Source: Wyeomyia smithii | Taxonomy: Eukaryota > Arthropoda > Insecta > Diptera > Culicidae | NCBI RefSeq assembly: GCF_029784165.1 | Contig: NC_073695.1 | Location: 161,377,622-161,441,621 of the forward strand | Length of the DNA stretch: 64,000 bases | Direction of reading: 5' to 3' | Part shown: positions 1 to 12,471 of the stretch, in pieces | Position numbering within the stretch: the stretch's first letter is position 1 | Layout of the letters: every line of letters starts with the position of its first letter | The notes under the pieces: model-generated | The model's input: only the letters and a program-made list of their open reading frames with translations | What the model was told of the DNA's origin: nothing | The model's database searches: none | Made by a program: the position numbers and the translations under genes

Positions 1-235
1 GACCGATCGAATGGATCGAACATACATAAAGCTGTCATAAGTTGAAAACAGACTGCAATCAGCTGATCGCAACTGTCTCGTGGATTGCCTTATAGGCAGT
101 AATTTTTCCTCGATGAACAAAGACTGGCTTAATATGTTCAAATCGCTACCGTAAAATCAAATTCACAGCTGTGTTCGTTAAGACGTTTTAATATTTTTAT
201 TGACAATAAGAATCTTCGATAAACACCCGCTATAG
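1..235. other. no recognised feature
   Basis: AT-rich sequence in which I see no gene, TIR or repeat. It leads into the minisatellite that follows. Confidence 0.5.
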
Positions 236-490
236 TTATCCACACACATGCTATAACTATCTAAACACACGTTAAAACTATTTATACACACGCTGTAGCT
301 ATAGTTTTTTTTATACACACATGCTAAAGCTATCCATACACACGCTATTCCTATCCATACATCCGATACAACTATCTATACACACGCATAAGCTATCTAA
401 CCATGTGCTATTACTATCCATACATACGCTATAACTAATCATTACACACGTAGCACACTCCACACACTATCACTATATAACTATCCGTAC
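236..490. repeat. minisatellite, unit about ctatccatacacacgctata
   Basis: Degenerate tandem repeats of a roughly 18-21 bp unit of the type ctatccatacacacgctata, with substitutions such as ctatctatacacacgcata. The array is interrupted by the fold-back element at 491-1394 and resumes at 1395. Confidence 0.8.
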
Positions 491-1394
491 TAGAGTGGGG
501 AAAAATTATCGATTTTCCAGAACCAAGTTTTTTTTGTTCCTTTTGGGGCCCCAAACAATCCTAAACTTACCGGAAGTCGATTGGTTTTGTCTCCGCTTGG
601 CGCATTGCTATTCAAATTTGTATGAAAATTTATATGGGAAAACCTACTTTTTTGCATTTACCTTTCTAGAGAGCTCAATAATGATCTAATAATGTACTAC
701 ATTATGTGAAAGTATAGTATTTTAGATGCCTAAAAACTTTGCAGGAGGCACTGAAGAGTTGGGATGTCCCTAAGTAGAGCTATAGCTGTTCGAAGTTAAG
801 TATGCCGATTTAATTGCAGAAATTCTAGTTTTCTGCCAACATTACCAATGTACCGGCGCCAGTAGGATTCCCATCAGAAATAACCTGTTGTAACGAGTTT
901 ATTCACTCAACTGGATCAAACAAACAAATTCAGTTCAATATTTTAGGCGTAGGTAGAATCTACAACGTGCTTCAGAGGTTACTTCTGATGGAAATCTGAC
1001 TAACGCCGGTACGGTGGCAGTGTTGGCAGAAAAAATGTTTTGCAACATAAATTTCGACATACTCAACTTTGAACAGCTCAAGCATTTTTTTGGGACACCC
1101 TAGCTCTTTGATGTCTTCGGCCAAGTTGTTAGGCATAAAAAAACCTACCATTTAAAGTCATAAAACCTATGGTTTGAGCCACTTTGAGCTCTTTAGAATG
1201 GAAAATGCAAAAAACGTTGGTTTTTCCATACAAACCTCCATATAAATTTGAAATGCAATGCGCCAAGCGGAGACTAAACCAATCGACTCCCGATAAATTT
1301 AGGATTGTTTGGGGCTCCAAATAGAACAAAAAAACTTGGTTCTGGCTTTCTGCTATCAAGTTTCGATTTTTCCATATAACGATTCCCCACCCTT
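491..1394. mobile_element. 904-bp fold-back MITE, hAT-like
   Basis: The left half (491 to about 850) and right half (about 1010-1394) are inverted copies of each other. Matching landmarks are a pyrimidine-rich segment near 530 and 1330, the cgcttggcgcattg motif near 595 and its complement near 1257, and a ttctgccaacatt motif near 830 and its complement near 1020. The outer ends are tagagtggggaa and its near-complement ttccccaccctt. An 8-bp direct repeat, atccgtac, flanks it (483-490 and 1395-1402), as expected for hAT. The host sequence is a minisatellite containing similar words (atccatac), so the duplication could be coincidental. There is no transposase, so it would be non-autonomous. Confidence 0.75.
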
Positions 1395-1520
1395 ATCCGT
1401 ACACACGCTAAAGATATACACGCAATAGCCATAATATGCTACACATGCTATGTCTTACACACGCTATAGCTAGCCATACATACGCTACAGCTCTAGCCAT
1501 CGATACACTTGGGTTGGTTA
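1395..1520. repeat. minisatellite, continuation
   Basis: The same degenerate unit as at 236-490 (tatccgtacacacgcta, catacatacgctacagct), now to the right of the fold-back insertion. One array was split by the element. Confidence 0.75.
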
Positions 1521-2594
1521 GCTATCATTCTATCATCGCAAATGACATAGCTATGCAGATGCACATACGCTATATGTGCACACTGCACACACACTAAATG
1601 GCGGTAGCTTTCCTAGTGGCGATGCTGGCTCGTGCAGTTTCTGGCTGTTTTCACCCAACGATATCTGAATTGGATTACCGCTGGTGGGGTCCAACTCAAA
1701 TCGAAGGGGAACCGAACTGAACGAAGAAATGCAGCTGCCCACTACCTCCGCCGCTGCTGCCCGATACAACCGCTCTGGTTCTGCTGCAGCTCAGTTTCGC
1801 CACTGGAATCAGCCACCGCTGCTGATTATTCAGGAACGTTCTAGTGGCCTTCCACTTGTTAACTGATGACTGCTATGAGACGACGCAGGCTATTATATAG
1901 CCCAAAGCCAAAATCCATTCGCGAGCAAAGGAGAAGCGAGTTTGTGATTGGTTGAATGTGCACGACTTTTAACACAACTTTTAACTAGTTTAGTTTCGAA
2001 AACATATTTAAATTATTATATGACAATCTTGCGCAATATTTCCCCTATCAATCAAGCCATTGGTGTTTAGAATCTGTTCAGTGGTAATGATAAAAGAAGC
2101 ATTTTGAAACGGTGTTGAAACACCTGTTGCAGCTACCGAAAGCGAGCTCGTTATTGGTTGAAAGCTGCGAGACTGTTTACAAAGTCCGATCGGTTGTATC
2201 CGTTAGTGTCGACTGTGCTTGTGAAGAGAGGTGGTGATTGGTTGCTCGGTATGATTTAGACAATCGATGTGATTTATCAATTTTTCAATAGTGTATCTCG
2301 AACAATAGGTTATTTTCGTTACATAAATTCAACCGTAAAAGAATTTCTGATCGGTTGATACCAAAACCTTGAAATTCTGAAAAAAAAAATTACTGATGTA
2401 TAAGCGCTCAACACCTGACCACTTTTCCCTGTTTGAATTACTAGATTTTCAAATTCAGGCGCCTCACTTCGATATAGACGTTAGTCCAACGTCAAAAAAG
2501 CTATTCCTTTCATAAAAAATTGTGTGCAAGTTACGACGTTTGTAACTTGCATGCAAAAGTGTGTTGAAAAATATCACATTATTATTGCAAATTT
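1521..2594. other. unassigned sequence with promoter-like words
   Basis: No coding sequence is recognised. The stretch 1620-1860 is comparatively GC-rich with short open frames on both strands but no protein family I can identify. Three gattggttg-type CCAAT words occur (near 1946, 2153 and 2237). A run of A and short AT-rich tracts follow at 2330-2400. Confidence 0.4.
1888..1955 (-). promoter_or_regulatory. CCAAT plus TATA promoter-like cassette
   Basis: On the minus strand an aaccaatc CCAAT word (1946-1953) lies about 50 bp upstream of a ctatataata TATA-like word (1891-1900). The arrangement resembles the promoter cassettes of the E repeats (3.2, 5.7 and 13.8 kb), but the surrounding sequence differs. 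No transcript can be assigned. Confidence 0.35.
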
Positions 2595-2798
2595 GTAGAG
2601 CAACATGTCAAAAGGATCTATCTGCTTTGATCGATTTTTTGATCGATCGGTTTCTTTCAACCGCCACGGCTTATTAAACACGTTTCATGATATGTCCTTT
2701 ACACCGTTTGATAGCGGAGAATCTAATCTAGCTTTCTAAATAAAACCCACGTTGGGAATAGTTACTTTAGCTGAACTTTTAAACAAATGAAAAGTCAA
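2595..2798. mobile_element. MITE-B, partial copy
   Basis: Starts with gtagagcaacatgtcaaaag and matches, in reverse orientation, the complete 253-bp MITE at 12736-12988 along its body. It lacks about 50 bp, including the second terminal repeat. Confidence 0.75.
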
Positions 2799-3159
2799 TC
2801 TGTAGCTGGCCCACAGGCCGCGATGTGTTTCCGTCTACTAAATACCTTCCAGGACGTATAAACGAGTAGCTTAAGCGCCACCTCCAGAGAGGGCTACTCG
2901 TCGTGTTAAATTTTGCCCAGCACGAAACCTAAACCTCAGGGCAGGTTGTGGAAGAATTGTCCCGAAACGACATAAAGAAACGGTAGCAATTGTTGAATGA
3001 AGAATTACTCCGCCGCGCGCGCGTATTTCCTTCGTTCTTGCAGCAATAGATTGGAAAATCTTCTAAGATTCTTCCCAAAATAAGATAATTGTAATTTTAT
3101 CATTCACACTATTGTACTATTGAAAACAGTCAAGCCTTGTAAAAACGAAAAATTCGACC

Positions 3160-3265
3160 TCTGATTAGTCGTTATATGATTGCTTCCCAAGCACGGTCGA
3201 CAGAATCATATACCTTGCAATTGAAAACATGCTATTTGGCCTGTATAAGAGCCTGTTTCAGCCGA
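3160..3265 (+). promoter_or_regulatory. E-family promoter cassette (E1)
   Basis: A degenerate CCAAT word (gattagtcg, near 3163) is followed by a conserved cttcccaagcacggtcgac block and a tataagagcctg TATA element near 3244. The same order and spacing recur in E2 (TATA near 5689), E3 (near 13769), and twice on the minus strand in each of E4 and E5. Conservation across copies suggests a real pol II promoter, but no transcript is known from sequence alone. Confidence 0.55.
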
Positions 3266-3402
3266 AGCCACTCATAATAGTTCTAGACAGCGACGACAGA
3301 AGTCGTCCTTCCTTAGCAGCAGCACTAGCCCTGTGGTTGGTCACCACGTCTCGGGAGCAGCGCGGTTTTTCTCAGCGTGTGTCGCCAGACAGCCATTATT
3401 CT

Positions 3403-3860
3403 CCCCGTGTTGGGGCAGCATGAAGATTGCCATCAGGAAATCCAATTTTGGAAATCAAAATGCCTTTTCCAAGGCAAATGAACAAGTCATTGAAAGTTAA
3501 TAATTTTTGTCAACGCAAGCAAGCATTCTTTGTTGCATCCTAGCAATTTAAATCTGTCGCACCCGTCGAATTCACTGAATGTAAAATAGCTTTCATAGTG
3601 CATGTTGTCCGTGTATCTTAATTCCCCCAATGTTAGGGCAGCTCAATAGTTGTAATCAATAACCGATTTTGTACCGCAAAATGCTTTTTTCAAGGCAAAT
3701 AAACAGATAATTGAAGGTTAATAATTTTCTGGCATCAACACAAGCAGACATTCTGTGCGGGATGCAATCAAATTCTGTTGTAGTCGTCTAATTTTTACTT
3801 TTACTTTATTTAGTAAACCCCCCACTGTAGGGGCAGCGCAAAGGCTGCGATCAGCATAAC
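3403..3860 (+). repeat. three hairpin-headed tandem units (E1)
   Basis: Units start at 3403, about 3627 and about 3820, each with a CCCC-N5-GGGG type stem followed by CAGC. Examples are ccccgtgttggggcagc and ccccactgtaggggcagc. Each unit is roughly 190-225 bp and includes the words aatgcctttt/aatgctttttt, ggcaaataaaca and gttaataatttt. Units diverge from one another more than corresponding units do between E copies, so the triplication is older than the spread of the family. Confidence 0.65.
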
Positions 3861-3921
3861 CGACATTGAATAATAAACTGCCCTGTTAGAACGCATTCAC
3901 AAAGACAGTTAGTTCGACTAT

Positions 3922-4180
3922 AACACAATATCGCACGCTTAGCCTTGGGGCTAATAGCGGTCTCGATCAACTAGGTTAGTTGAGAGAATTCGTTATCGAT
4001 ATTGTTTTTGGCACATTTTGCATGTGTATGATAAGTACAACGATACACCGTGCCCCAGTGCTGAGTCGAGAAAATTTCCAGATCCTCGACTTGATCGGGA
4101 ATCGAACCCGATATCACAACCGTGTGGGAGAGCTAGCCGACTGACATCTCTAACCACAGAGCCACGGGGACCACATATAT
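3922..4180 (-). mobile_element. Feilai-like tRNA-derived SINE
   Basis: Read on the minus strand it has a tRNA-like head: an A-box-like tggctctgtggttagag and a B box ggttcgattcc (complement of the ggaatcgaacc word near 4105). A body typical of the Aedes Feilai SINE follows. A perfect 15-bp target duplication, agttagttcgactat, flanks it (3907-3921 and 4181-4195). The same target is present once, uninterrupted, in the paralogous E2 (near 6352) and E3 (near 14427), which serve as empty sites. Confidence 0.9.
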
Positions 4181-4439
4181 AGTTAGTTCGACTATGCAGG
4201 GCTAATATGATGTCGATTCAATCAATCAGCAGTTACAGAATTTCGTCGTCTCCCAGTTGCGACATGATGCAACACGCAACAGCGAGCAAACGAAATCGCT
4301 TGATGTTACAAACCGCAATAAGATACGGGTTAAAACCGTTGCGTGTGTGAGAGCACCATCGGTGTTTATTCGCTGGATACAAAAATCAAATTCGAATTGT
4401 GGAATAATTCGTCTAAAGAACATAAGGAAATGGTAAATT

Positions 4440-4545
4440 TGAACTGAAAGGCGTGGTCTATTACGTAGCACCCTTCGGCTATAAAAGAGTGTTTCTGGGA
4501 AAACTAGCTACATTCATTAGTCGGAAGGTGAACTGAATGGACCGT
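4440..4545 (+). promoter_or_regulatory. second TATA segment of E1
   Basis: cttcggctataaaagagtg (TATA near 4479) is followed about 30 bp downstream by an attcattagtcgg segment resembling an initiator region. The equivalent in E3 is near 14731. This is a candidate second promoter within the element; function is inferred only from motif and conservation. Confidence 0.4.
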
Positions 4546-5140
4546 CCACAACGTTGACAGCAGTAACAGCAGATATCGGCACTCAGCAGTAACAGAGGAT
4601 AGCAGCGGGTCGCGCCTGTGGCTGCCTTCAAATTAAACAAATCACTTGCCCTGTGGTTGGTCACCACGTCTCAGGCCTCTGCCAGGCTGAACGCCATCGC
4701 GAGCGATCGGGCGAGATTTTTGCGGTACATCAGCCGGCACTTCCTCTAATGGAAAAGTAGGATCATTTTGTTCAGAAGAATATTACTGTCGGTAATATTA
4801 CAGAGATGCGATTGCATCATATCCGATATGGAATTGAACGATTGTTCTTTTGAGGACAAATAAAACACTTAATTTGAAGAGTTAATAGCTTTGGGTACCA
4901 GTAGCAGTATGGTAACAGCCTCAGCGGTAGGTGCAGCCGGTACTTCCCTAAGGCCGATGTAATAAGGAAGTAAATGGAAGCGGCACAACGAAACAGTTCG
5001 GGTGTTCTTAGACGCGCGTCATTTTTCGTACGATAGCGGCGGTATTAGCGGTAGATGCATTTGTCAACACTTACTCCAGTAAAGCCGTGTCTAATTTTCA
5101 ATGTGAAAACACCTTTCTATTGTGTTGGCCGTGCGCATTA

Positions 5141-5225
5141 GGCCTCTGCCAGGCTAAACGCGAACAGCGGCGCGAACCGATACGCCGGCCGTAGGTTAAT
5201 TTATAGCCGTAAGTAGAGCTGTGTA
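5141..5225. mobile_element. Harbinger-like palindromic MITE, partial
   Basis: Starts ggcctctgcc directly after TTA and matches one arm of the complete palindrome at 7283-7428. The second arm is lost at the junction with the E1 3' end. E2 near 8335 shows the corresponding site without the MITE. Confidence 0.65.
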
Positions 5226-5604
5226 AAAGTATTCTACTTCAACCTTGCGGTCGTGGCTTTGCACACAACCCTCCTGTGATTTTTTTGCTAAATTAAGCAT
5301 ATACGCTGTCGAAAAGTCAATAATATTAACAAAGCAGCTTGAACTTTTTGAAGTAGAATACTTCTCTCAGGAAGTTCGGCTACATAGGGATGTGAAATGA
5401 AAATCTAAAACCGAAAAAAGTGAAAAATATGTCCAATTTCAAATGCTAATAAATCGGTTAGTATTCGATGGATTTCCTTCGTTCTTGCAGCAATAGATTG
5501 GAAAATCTTCTAAGATTCTTCCCAAAATAAGATAATTGTAATTTTATTATTCACACTATTGTACTATTGAAAATAGTCAAGCCTTGTCAAAACGAAAAAT
5601 TCGA

Positions 5605-5710
5605 CCTCTGATTGGTCGTTATATGCTTGCTTCCCAAGCACGGTCGACAGAATCATATACCTTGCAATTGAAAACATGCTATTTGGCCTATATAAGAGCC
5701 TGTTTCAGCC
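5605..5710 (+). promoter_or_regulatory. E-family promoter cassette (E2)
   Basis: A good CCAAT word (gattggtcg near 5619), the cttcccaagcacggtcgac block and tatataagagcc near 5689. This copy is closer to consensus than E1, and an almost identical cassette recurs at 13688-13785. Confidence 0.6.
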
Positions 5711-7282
5711 GGAGCCGCTCATAATAGTTGTAGACAACGACAACAGCAGTCGTCCTTCCTTAGCAGCAGCACTAGCCCTGTGGTTGGTCACCACGTCTCA
5801 GGAGCAGCGCGGTTTTTCTCAGCGTGTGTCGCCAGACAGCCATTATTCCCCCCGTGTTGGGGCAGCATGATAATTGTCATCAGGAAATCCAATTTCGGAA
5901 ATCAAAATGCCTTTTTTAAGGCAAATAAACAAGTCATTGAAAGTTAATAATTTTTGTCAACGCAAGCAAGCATTCTGTGTTGCATCCTAGCAATTCAAAT
6001 TTGTCGCACCCGTCTAATTTACTGAATGTGAAATAGCTTCCACAGTGCATGTTGTCCGTGTATCTTAATTCCACCAATGTTAGGGCAGCTCAAAGGTTGT
6101 AATTAGCAACCGATTTTGAACCGCAACATGCTTTTTTCATGGCAAATAAAAAAATAATTGAAGGTTAATAATTTTCTGGCATCAACACAAGCAGACATTC
6201 TGTGCGGGATGCAATCAAATTCTGTTGTAGTTGTCTAATTTTCACTTTATTTAGTAAACTCCCCACTGAAGGGGCAGCGCAAAGGCTGCGATCAGCATAA
6301 CCGACATTGAATAATAAACTGCCCTGTTAGTACGCATTCACAAAAGCAGTTAGTTCGGCTATGCAGAGCTAATATGAAGTCGATTCAATCAATCAGCATA
6401 AACAGAATTTCGTCGTCTCCCAGCTGCCAAGTTGCAATATGATGCAACACGCAACAGCGAGCAAACGAAATCGCTTGATGTTACAAACCGCAATAAGATA
6501 CGGGTTAAAACCGTTGCGTGTGTGAGAGCACCATCGGTGTTTATTCGCTGGATACACTATCTACTGTCTACTGAACGCAATAATCTGCTTACATGCGACA
6601 TGGGGACGGGAACATTTTCTTCAACCAAGCTGCACAACACGACACAAAACATGTTATTTTGTTGCTTCAATGAGAGTGCTATCGGTCCGGCTCGACAGAA
6701 TGTTCACAAGAAATCATTTTTGTGCATCCGTGCTACGAAACTGAGGAAAAACTTTAGAAACTGAAAAAAGAGGTGGAGCTTATCAAATGATCGCTCTGAA
6801 CCAGAATGAAGTCACACATATTTTTCAAGTTATATCATTCCACCACGTACGTAAAATAATTCATTGCTATTTTAATCCCTATATAAGAGCCTGTTTTAGT
6901 CGAAGCCGCTCATAGTAGTTCTGAACAGCGATGACAGCAGTCCTCCCTTAGCAGCAGCGGGAGCGAGCAGTGGGTACCATCGATAGCGGATAGCGGCCAC
7001 AACTGTGGCATGGCTGCGAATAAGCGTAGCAGTTTCAGCGGATCTCACCATCGATAGCAGCAGGGCCAGCAGATGCAGGTACAGCGGATACCAATGGCAG
7101 CCACAACTGTGGCATGGCTACGGATAGCGTAGCTGTTGCAGCGGGTATATCAGCATCGATAGTAGCAGGGTCAGCTGATGCAACGACACTCCCTTCACTA
7201 AAATGCTGTTTTAGTGTGGTAGCGGGAAGCATCAGCAGCAGGCTTGCATGAAGTGAATACATCAGCCAGCAACTTTCTCTAA

Positions 7283-7428
7283 GGCCTCTGCCATAGTAGA
7301 CGCGAAAAGCGGCGCGAACCGATTCGCTCGGCCGTAGGTTGATGTACAGCTCTACTGATGGCTGTACATTAACCTACAGCTGAGCGAATCGGTTCGCGTC
7401 GCTTTTCGCGTCTATTATGGCAGAGGCC
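7283..7428. mobile_element. 146-bp palindromic MITE, PIF/Harbinger-like
   Basis: The whole element is an inverted repeat (ggcctctgcc ... ggcagaggcc) with a short centre near 7355. It is flanked by the 3-bp duplication TAA (7280-7282 and 7429-7431). E3 (near 15013) and E1 (near 4748) have the uninterrupted target ctctaatgg. A 3-bp TWA-type duplication is the signature of PIF/Harbinger transposons. Confidence 0.85.
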
Positions 7429-7466
7429 TAATGGGAAAGTTGTATCAGTTTGTTCAGAAGAATATT

Positions 7467-7965
7467 AGGGTAGGGAACATATTTTAAGCAGCTTTAGGAA
7501 CCGCCTGTGTATTCAGACGAAATACTCGAAATGTGTTGGGTGAAACTCAAACTGAAGTATATCAACCTGTTCGCTATCGTTTTCTCTATCAGAACTTGTT
7601 TTCAGATTGTAAAACTAAGTTAACAAACTTTGACAATCGTCAATCAAAGTTACGAATTGAGGGACACTATTTCAATCACCCCGAACCTATTTTAAGCAGT
7701 TTCCATCCGTTTTGCAGGCGTTTTTTTTCAGCACCCGAAGTGGCTCCTGAATGGCTGCAATATAGGTCGATTTGTTTCAATTGCAATTGTTCACAGATTT
7801 CTTTGTGATTAACGGTTTTACTTATATTCGTAAGGCAGCTAGACAATCAAAGTTTTCGTTTCCATCATTGAAATTGTCAATATTGATCAAAATGCATGAG
7901 TTTGAGGCCTGTTTTCTTTGACTGATTAAAATAGGCGCTACTGCTTAAGCCGTTATTACGTAATA
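7467..7965. mobile_element. about 500-bp MITE inserted in E2
   Basis: E3 reads continuously from a ttcagaagaatatta word into ggtaatattacagag (near 15035-15065), whereas E2 has about 500 extra bp between these words. Both ends carry a ttttaagcag / ctgcttaag motif in inverted orientation (7480 and 7945), repeated internally near 7690. Exact ends and target duplication are not resolved; TTA occurs at both borders. Confidence 0.55.
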
Positions 7966-8452
7966 TTACAGAGATGCGATTGCGTAAATCCGATTTTGAA
8001 TTGAACAATTGTTCTTTTGAGAACAAATAACACACTTATTTGAAGAGTTAATAGCTTTTGGTACCAATAGCAGTATAGTGACAGCCTCAGCGGTAGATGC
8101 AGTTGCAGCCGGTACTTCCCTGAGGCCGATGTAAAGGTAAATGGGAGCAGCACAGCGAAACAGTTCGGGTTATGCTTAGACGCGCGTCATTTTTCGTTGT
8201 TGATATTCCCCACATGAAACGACGCGCTTTCGTATGATAGCGGTGGTATTAGCGGTAGATGCATTTGCCAACACTTCCTCCAGTAAAGCCGTGTCTAGTT
8301 TTCAATGTGAAAACACCTTTCTCATTGTGTTGACCGTGCGCCTTAGTCCTCACTATCAAGGTAACACAGAGATGTAAGATAAACACTACATCCTATGATA
8401 AATTGAACAATTGTCCTTATAAGGACAACAAATGAAATAATGAAGATTTAAT

Positions 8453-9500
8453 TTTGAATTAGAATACTTCTTTCAGGAAGTTCGGCTACATAGGGATGTA
8501 AAATGAAAATCTAAAACTGAAAAAAGTGAGAAAATTTTCAAATGCTAATAAATCGGTTAGTTTTCGATGGATTTCCTTCGTTTTTGCAGCAATCGATTAG
8601 AAAATCTTCTAAGATTCCTACCAAATGCATGAAATTGCAATTTTATCATTCGAACTATTGTACTATTAAAAACTCTTGAGCCTTGTCAAAACACAAAATT
8701 CGTTATACCGCGCTTTCCCAAGCACGGTCGGCAGAGTTATGGACCTAGTAAATTGGGAAGGCATCATTTGGCCTATATAAGAGCTTCATCAGATAATAAA
8801 CAAACATTTCATCGGATATTAAATTGAACAACTGAAATTTGAAGAACACACATGATTATTTGAAGAGTTAATATTTTCTCGTTTTGCGCTATAATCCAAA
8901 GTTAATTATCTTCATCTACATGCATACTCTGACTATTATTACGTGTTTGCGTCGCTTAGTTCATTGGATATTTTTAAATTTTGTGCAAATGAGAAGTTGA
9001 AGTGCTGCCGAATTTTAATATGCACATTTAATACGACATCATTAAACGGGAACGGAACAAAGGCTACGGTCATGCAGAACGCAAATAACGGCGCGATGCG
9101 ATTCGGCAAGACGAAATATGTTGAAATGTATAGCTCTACTTCGCCTTAAAAAGAGCTGTACATTTCACCACGGTAAGGCGAATCGCATCGCGCCGGCATT
9201 CGCGTTCTGCATAACCGTAGCCTTTGTTCCGTTCCCGTTTAATGATGTCGTATTAAATGTGCATATTACAATTCGGCAGCACTTCAACTTCTCATTTGCA
9301 CAAAATTTAAAAATATCCAATGAACTTCATTCAAAATATCAGACAAAAAGAAACTACAATACTGCCAATGAACGGTCAACGTTTATTTACTAGAAAAAAT
9401 GACTGACACGCAAGCAGCCAGGTTATCTTTCTTGTAAAAGTATTCTACTTCAACCTTGCGGTCGGGGCTTTGCATACAACCTTCTTGTGATTTTTTTTTC
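8453..9500 (+). mobile_element. E-family element, short copy E2b
   Basis: A family 5' start (gaattagaatacttcttt near 8455), the ttcggctacatagggatg block, a TATA element (gcctatataagagc near 8774), then the family 3' end (aagtattctacttcaacc near 9438). The hairpin-unit section is absent. A long palindrome occupies 8958-9326. Confidence 0.6.
8958..9326. repeat. long near-perfect palindrome inside E2b
   Basis: Arms of about 180 bp (agttcattggatattttt at 8958 against its complement ending at 9326) meet at a short loop near 9140-9146. Few mismatches are visible across the arms. Single-stranded DNA or RNA from here would form a long hairpin. Confidence 0.85.
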
Positions 9501-11166
<1,666 letters not shown>

Positions 11167-12382
11167 AGGGTGAATCAAAATTGATTTCTAATGTGAAAAC
11201 ACACTTATAACGATTATATTGTAGTACTCAAAACTGTATTTCAATGCCTGAATGATTTACTTTGCGATATTTAATGACAGAGAAATAATGATCCAGGTTC
11301 GAACCATGCTGATTGTGGTTTGAACCATTTATATGAAAACCCTATGTTCATTTGAAACTTTCTCGTTACGATCTGTAGATTGTTTTAGTTAAGTATCATT
11401 TCAGTCAATTCAAAAATATCGTTGATGCATATGAAAGGCAATCGTATTGAAATAAATTAATATTATTTTATTTTTTACACGGTAGGGATTTTGATCCTGG
11501 ATCGAACCATGCCAAAATTGATCCTGGTTCGAACTATTACGAAAAATCCCGAATAATCATATCAAATTCAGTTATTTTAGATTAGAACGATTGCATAATA
11601 AGCTTTCGATATCTGTCTTGACATAGGTTTTTTTACATATTAAAAATTACTGCCTTAAGTTCAATTACTTACAATTAAAAAAGCATTGAATTTGGCTTTG
11701 GTTGTTCATATACGACCTGGCTCGTCGTCATTATTATATAGTATCCAAACCAATTATATTCAAGCAAGAACAGTTTTGAAACATTTAGACATGAATATTT
11801 TTCCATTCCTGTAACATTTTTTCAATTGAAAGGTTAGTTAAAATAAATTTTAAACAAAAATATGACTGTATATTTTTTATCCTGCTTCGAACTACCGATG
11901 ATCGTGGTTCGAACTAGCAAGCTTTCTTATATCACCGCTAGAGTCGCTACGCATTTTTTATATTTCAGTCAAAGCATTCCAAATATTTAAAAACTTTTTG
12001 GTAAATTAGAATGCTATTAGGGGTTATCCATATCCGTTCAGTATTTGTTTGAGTCATTGGAAGAATATTGCATATTTGGAGGAGTAAAAGAAACTTGCAC
12101 GATTTAATCTGAAGTTCGAACCAGGATCATATAAATGGTTCAAACCACAATCAGCATGGTTCGAACCTGGATCATTATTTTTCGTCATTAAATATCGAAA
12201 AGTAAATCATTCAGGCATTGAAATACAGTTTTGAGTACTACAATATAATCGTTATAAGTGTGATTGCACATTAGAAATCAATTTTGATACATAACTACCA
12301 TAATTTATTAGAAACGCTGAGATCAACCCAAGTGTATCATGAAAAACGCTGAAACTAGTTCGAACCAGGATCAAACACCCTT
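11167..12382. mobile_element. about 1.2-kb fold-back element with GGTTCGAAC motifs
   Basis: The left arm (about 11175-11340) and right arm (about 12120-12295) are inverted copies: gatttctaatgtg against cacattagaaatc, and atgctgattgtggttt against aaaccacaatcagcat. Ends are agggtg on the left and cacccttt-like on the right; the left arm lacks about 100 bp present on the right. The word gatcctggttcgaac or its complement occurs at least six times (near 11293, 11490, 11513, 12113, 12155 and 12355). No transposase is visible, and the target duplication is not determined. Confidence 0.65.
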
Positions 12383-12471
12383 ATGAAATCAGAATTACAA
12401 TTAAAATAAGTAGGTCAATGAAAAAATAAAGTAGAGGGTATTTAGGTGGCGTTCGTATACTAATACCCAAT

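Larger units (their letters stand above)
3025..5290 (+). mobile_element. E-family element, copy E1 (5' truncated)
   Basis: Shares the family order seen in the other copies: a cttcgttcttgcagcaatag segment, a CCAAT/TATA cassette (TATA near 3244), three hairpin-headed tandem units (3403-3860), a second TATA segment near 4479, and the family 3' end (aagtattctacttcaacc followed by a ccttgcggtcgtggc segment) near 5230-5290. The left end starts inside the family, so the GAAGTAGAATACTTC terminus is missing. It carries a SINE (3922-4180) and a partial Harbinger-like MITE (from 5141). No transposase or RT is encoded, and I cannot assign it to a named family. Confidence 0.7.
5350..8452 (+). mobile_element. 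E-family element, copy E2
   Basis: Begins with the intact family terminus (tttttgaagtagaatacttc), then ctcaggaagttcggctac, the promoter cassette (TATA near 5689), three hairpin units (heads near 5850, 6072 and 6260) and a second copy of the TATA region near 6879. Next come a GC-rich block with repeated gccacaactgtggcatggct words (6985-7130) and downstream family sequence. It is interrupted by the MITEs at 7283-7428 and about 7467-7965, neither present at the matching place in E3. A new family start at about 8453 abuts it, so it lacks its own 3' terminus. Confidence 0.7.

Noticed and set aside
3229..3423. 64-codon frame MLFGLYKSLFQPKPL... conserved in E1, E2 and E3
   Set aside because: Its ATG lies upstream of the TATA element of the same cassette, so it would not be in the transcript, and conservation equals that of the non-coding flanks.
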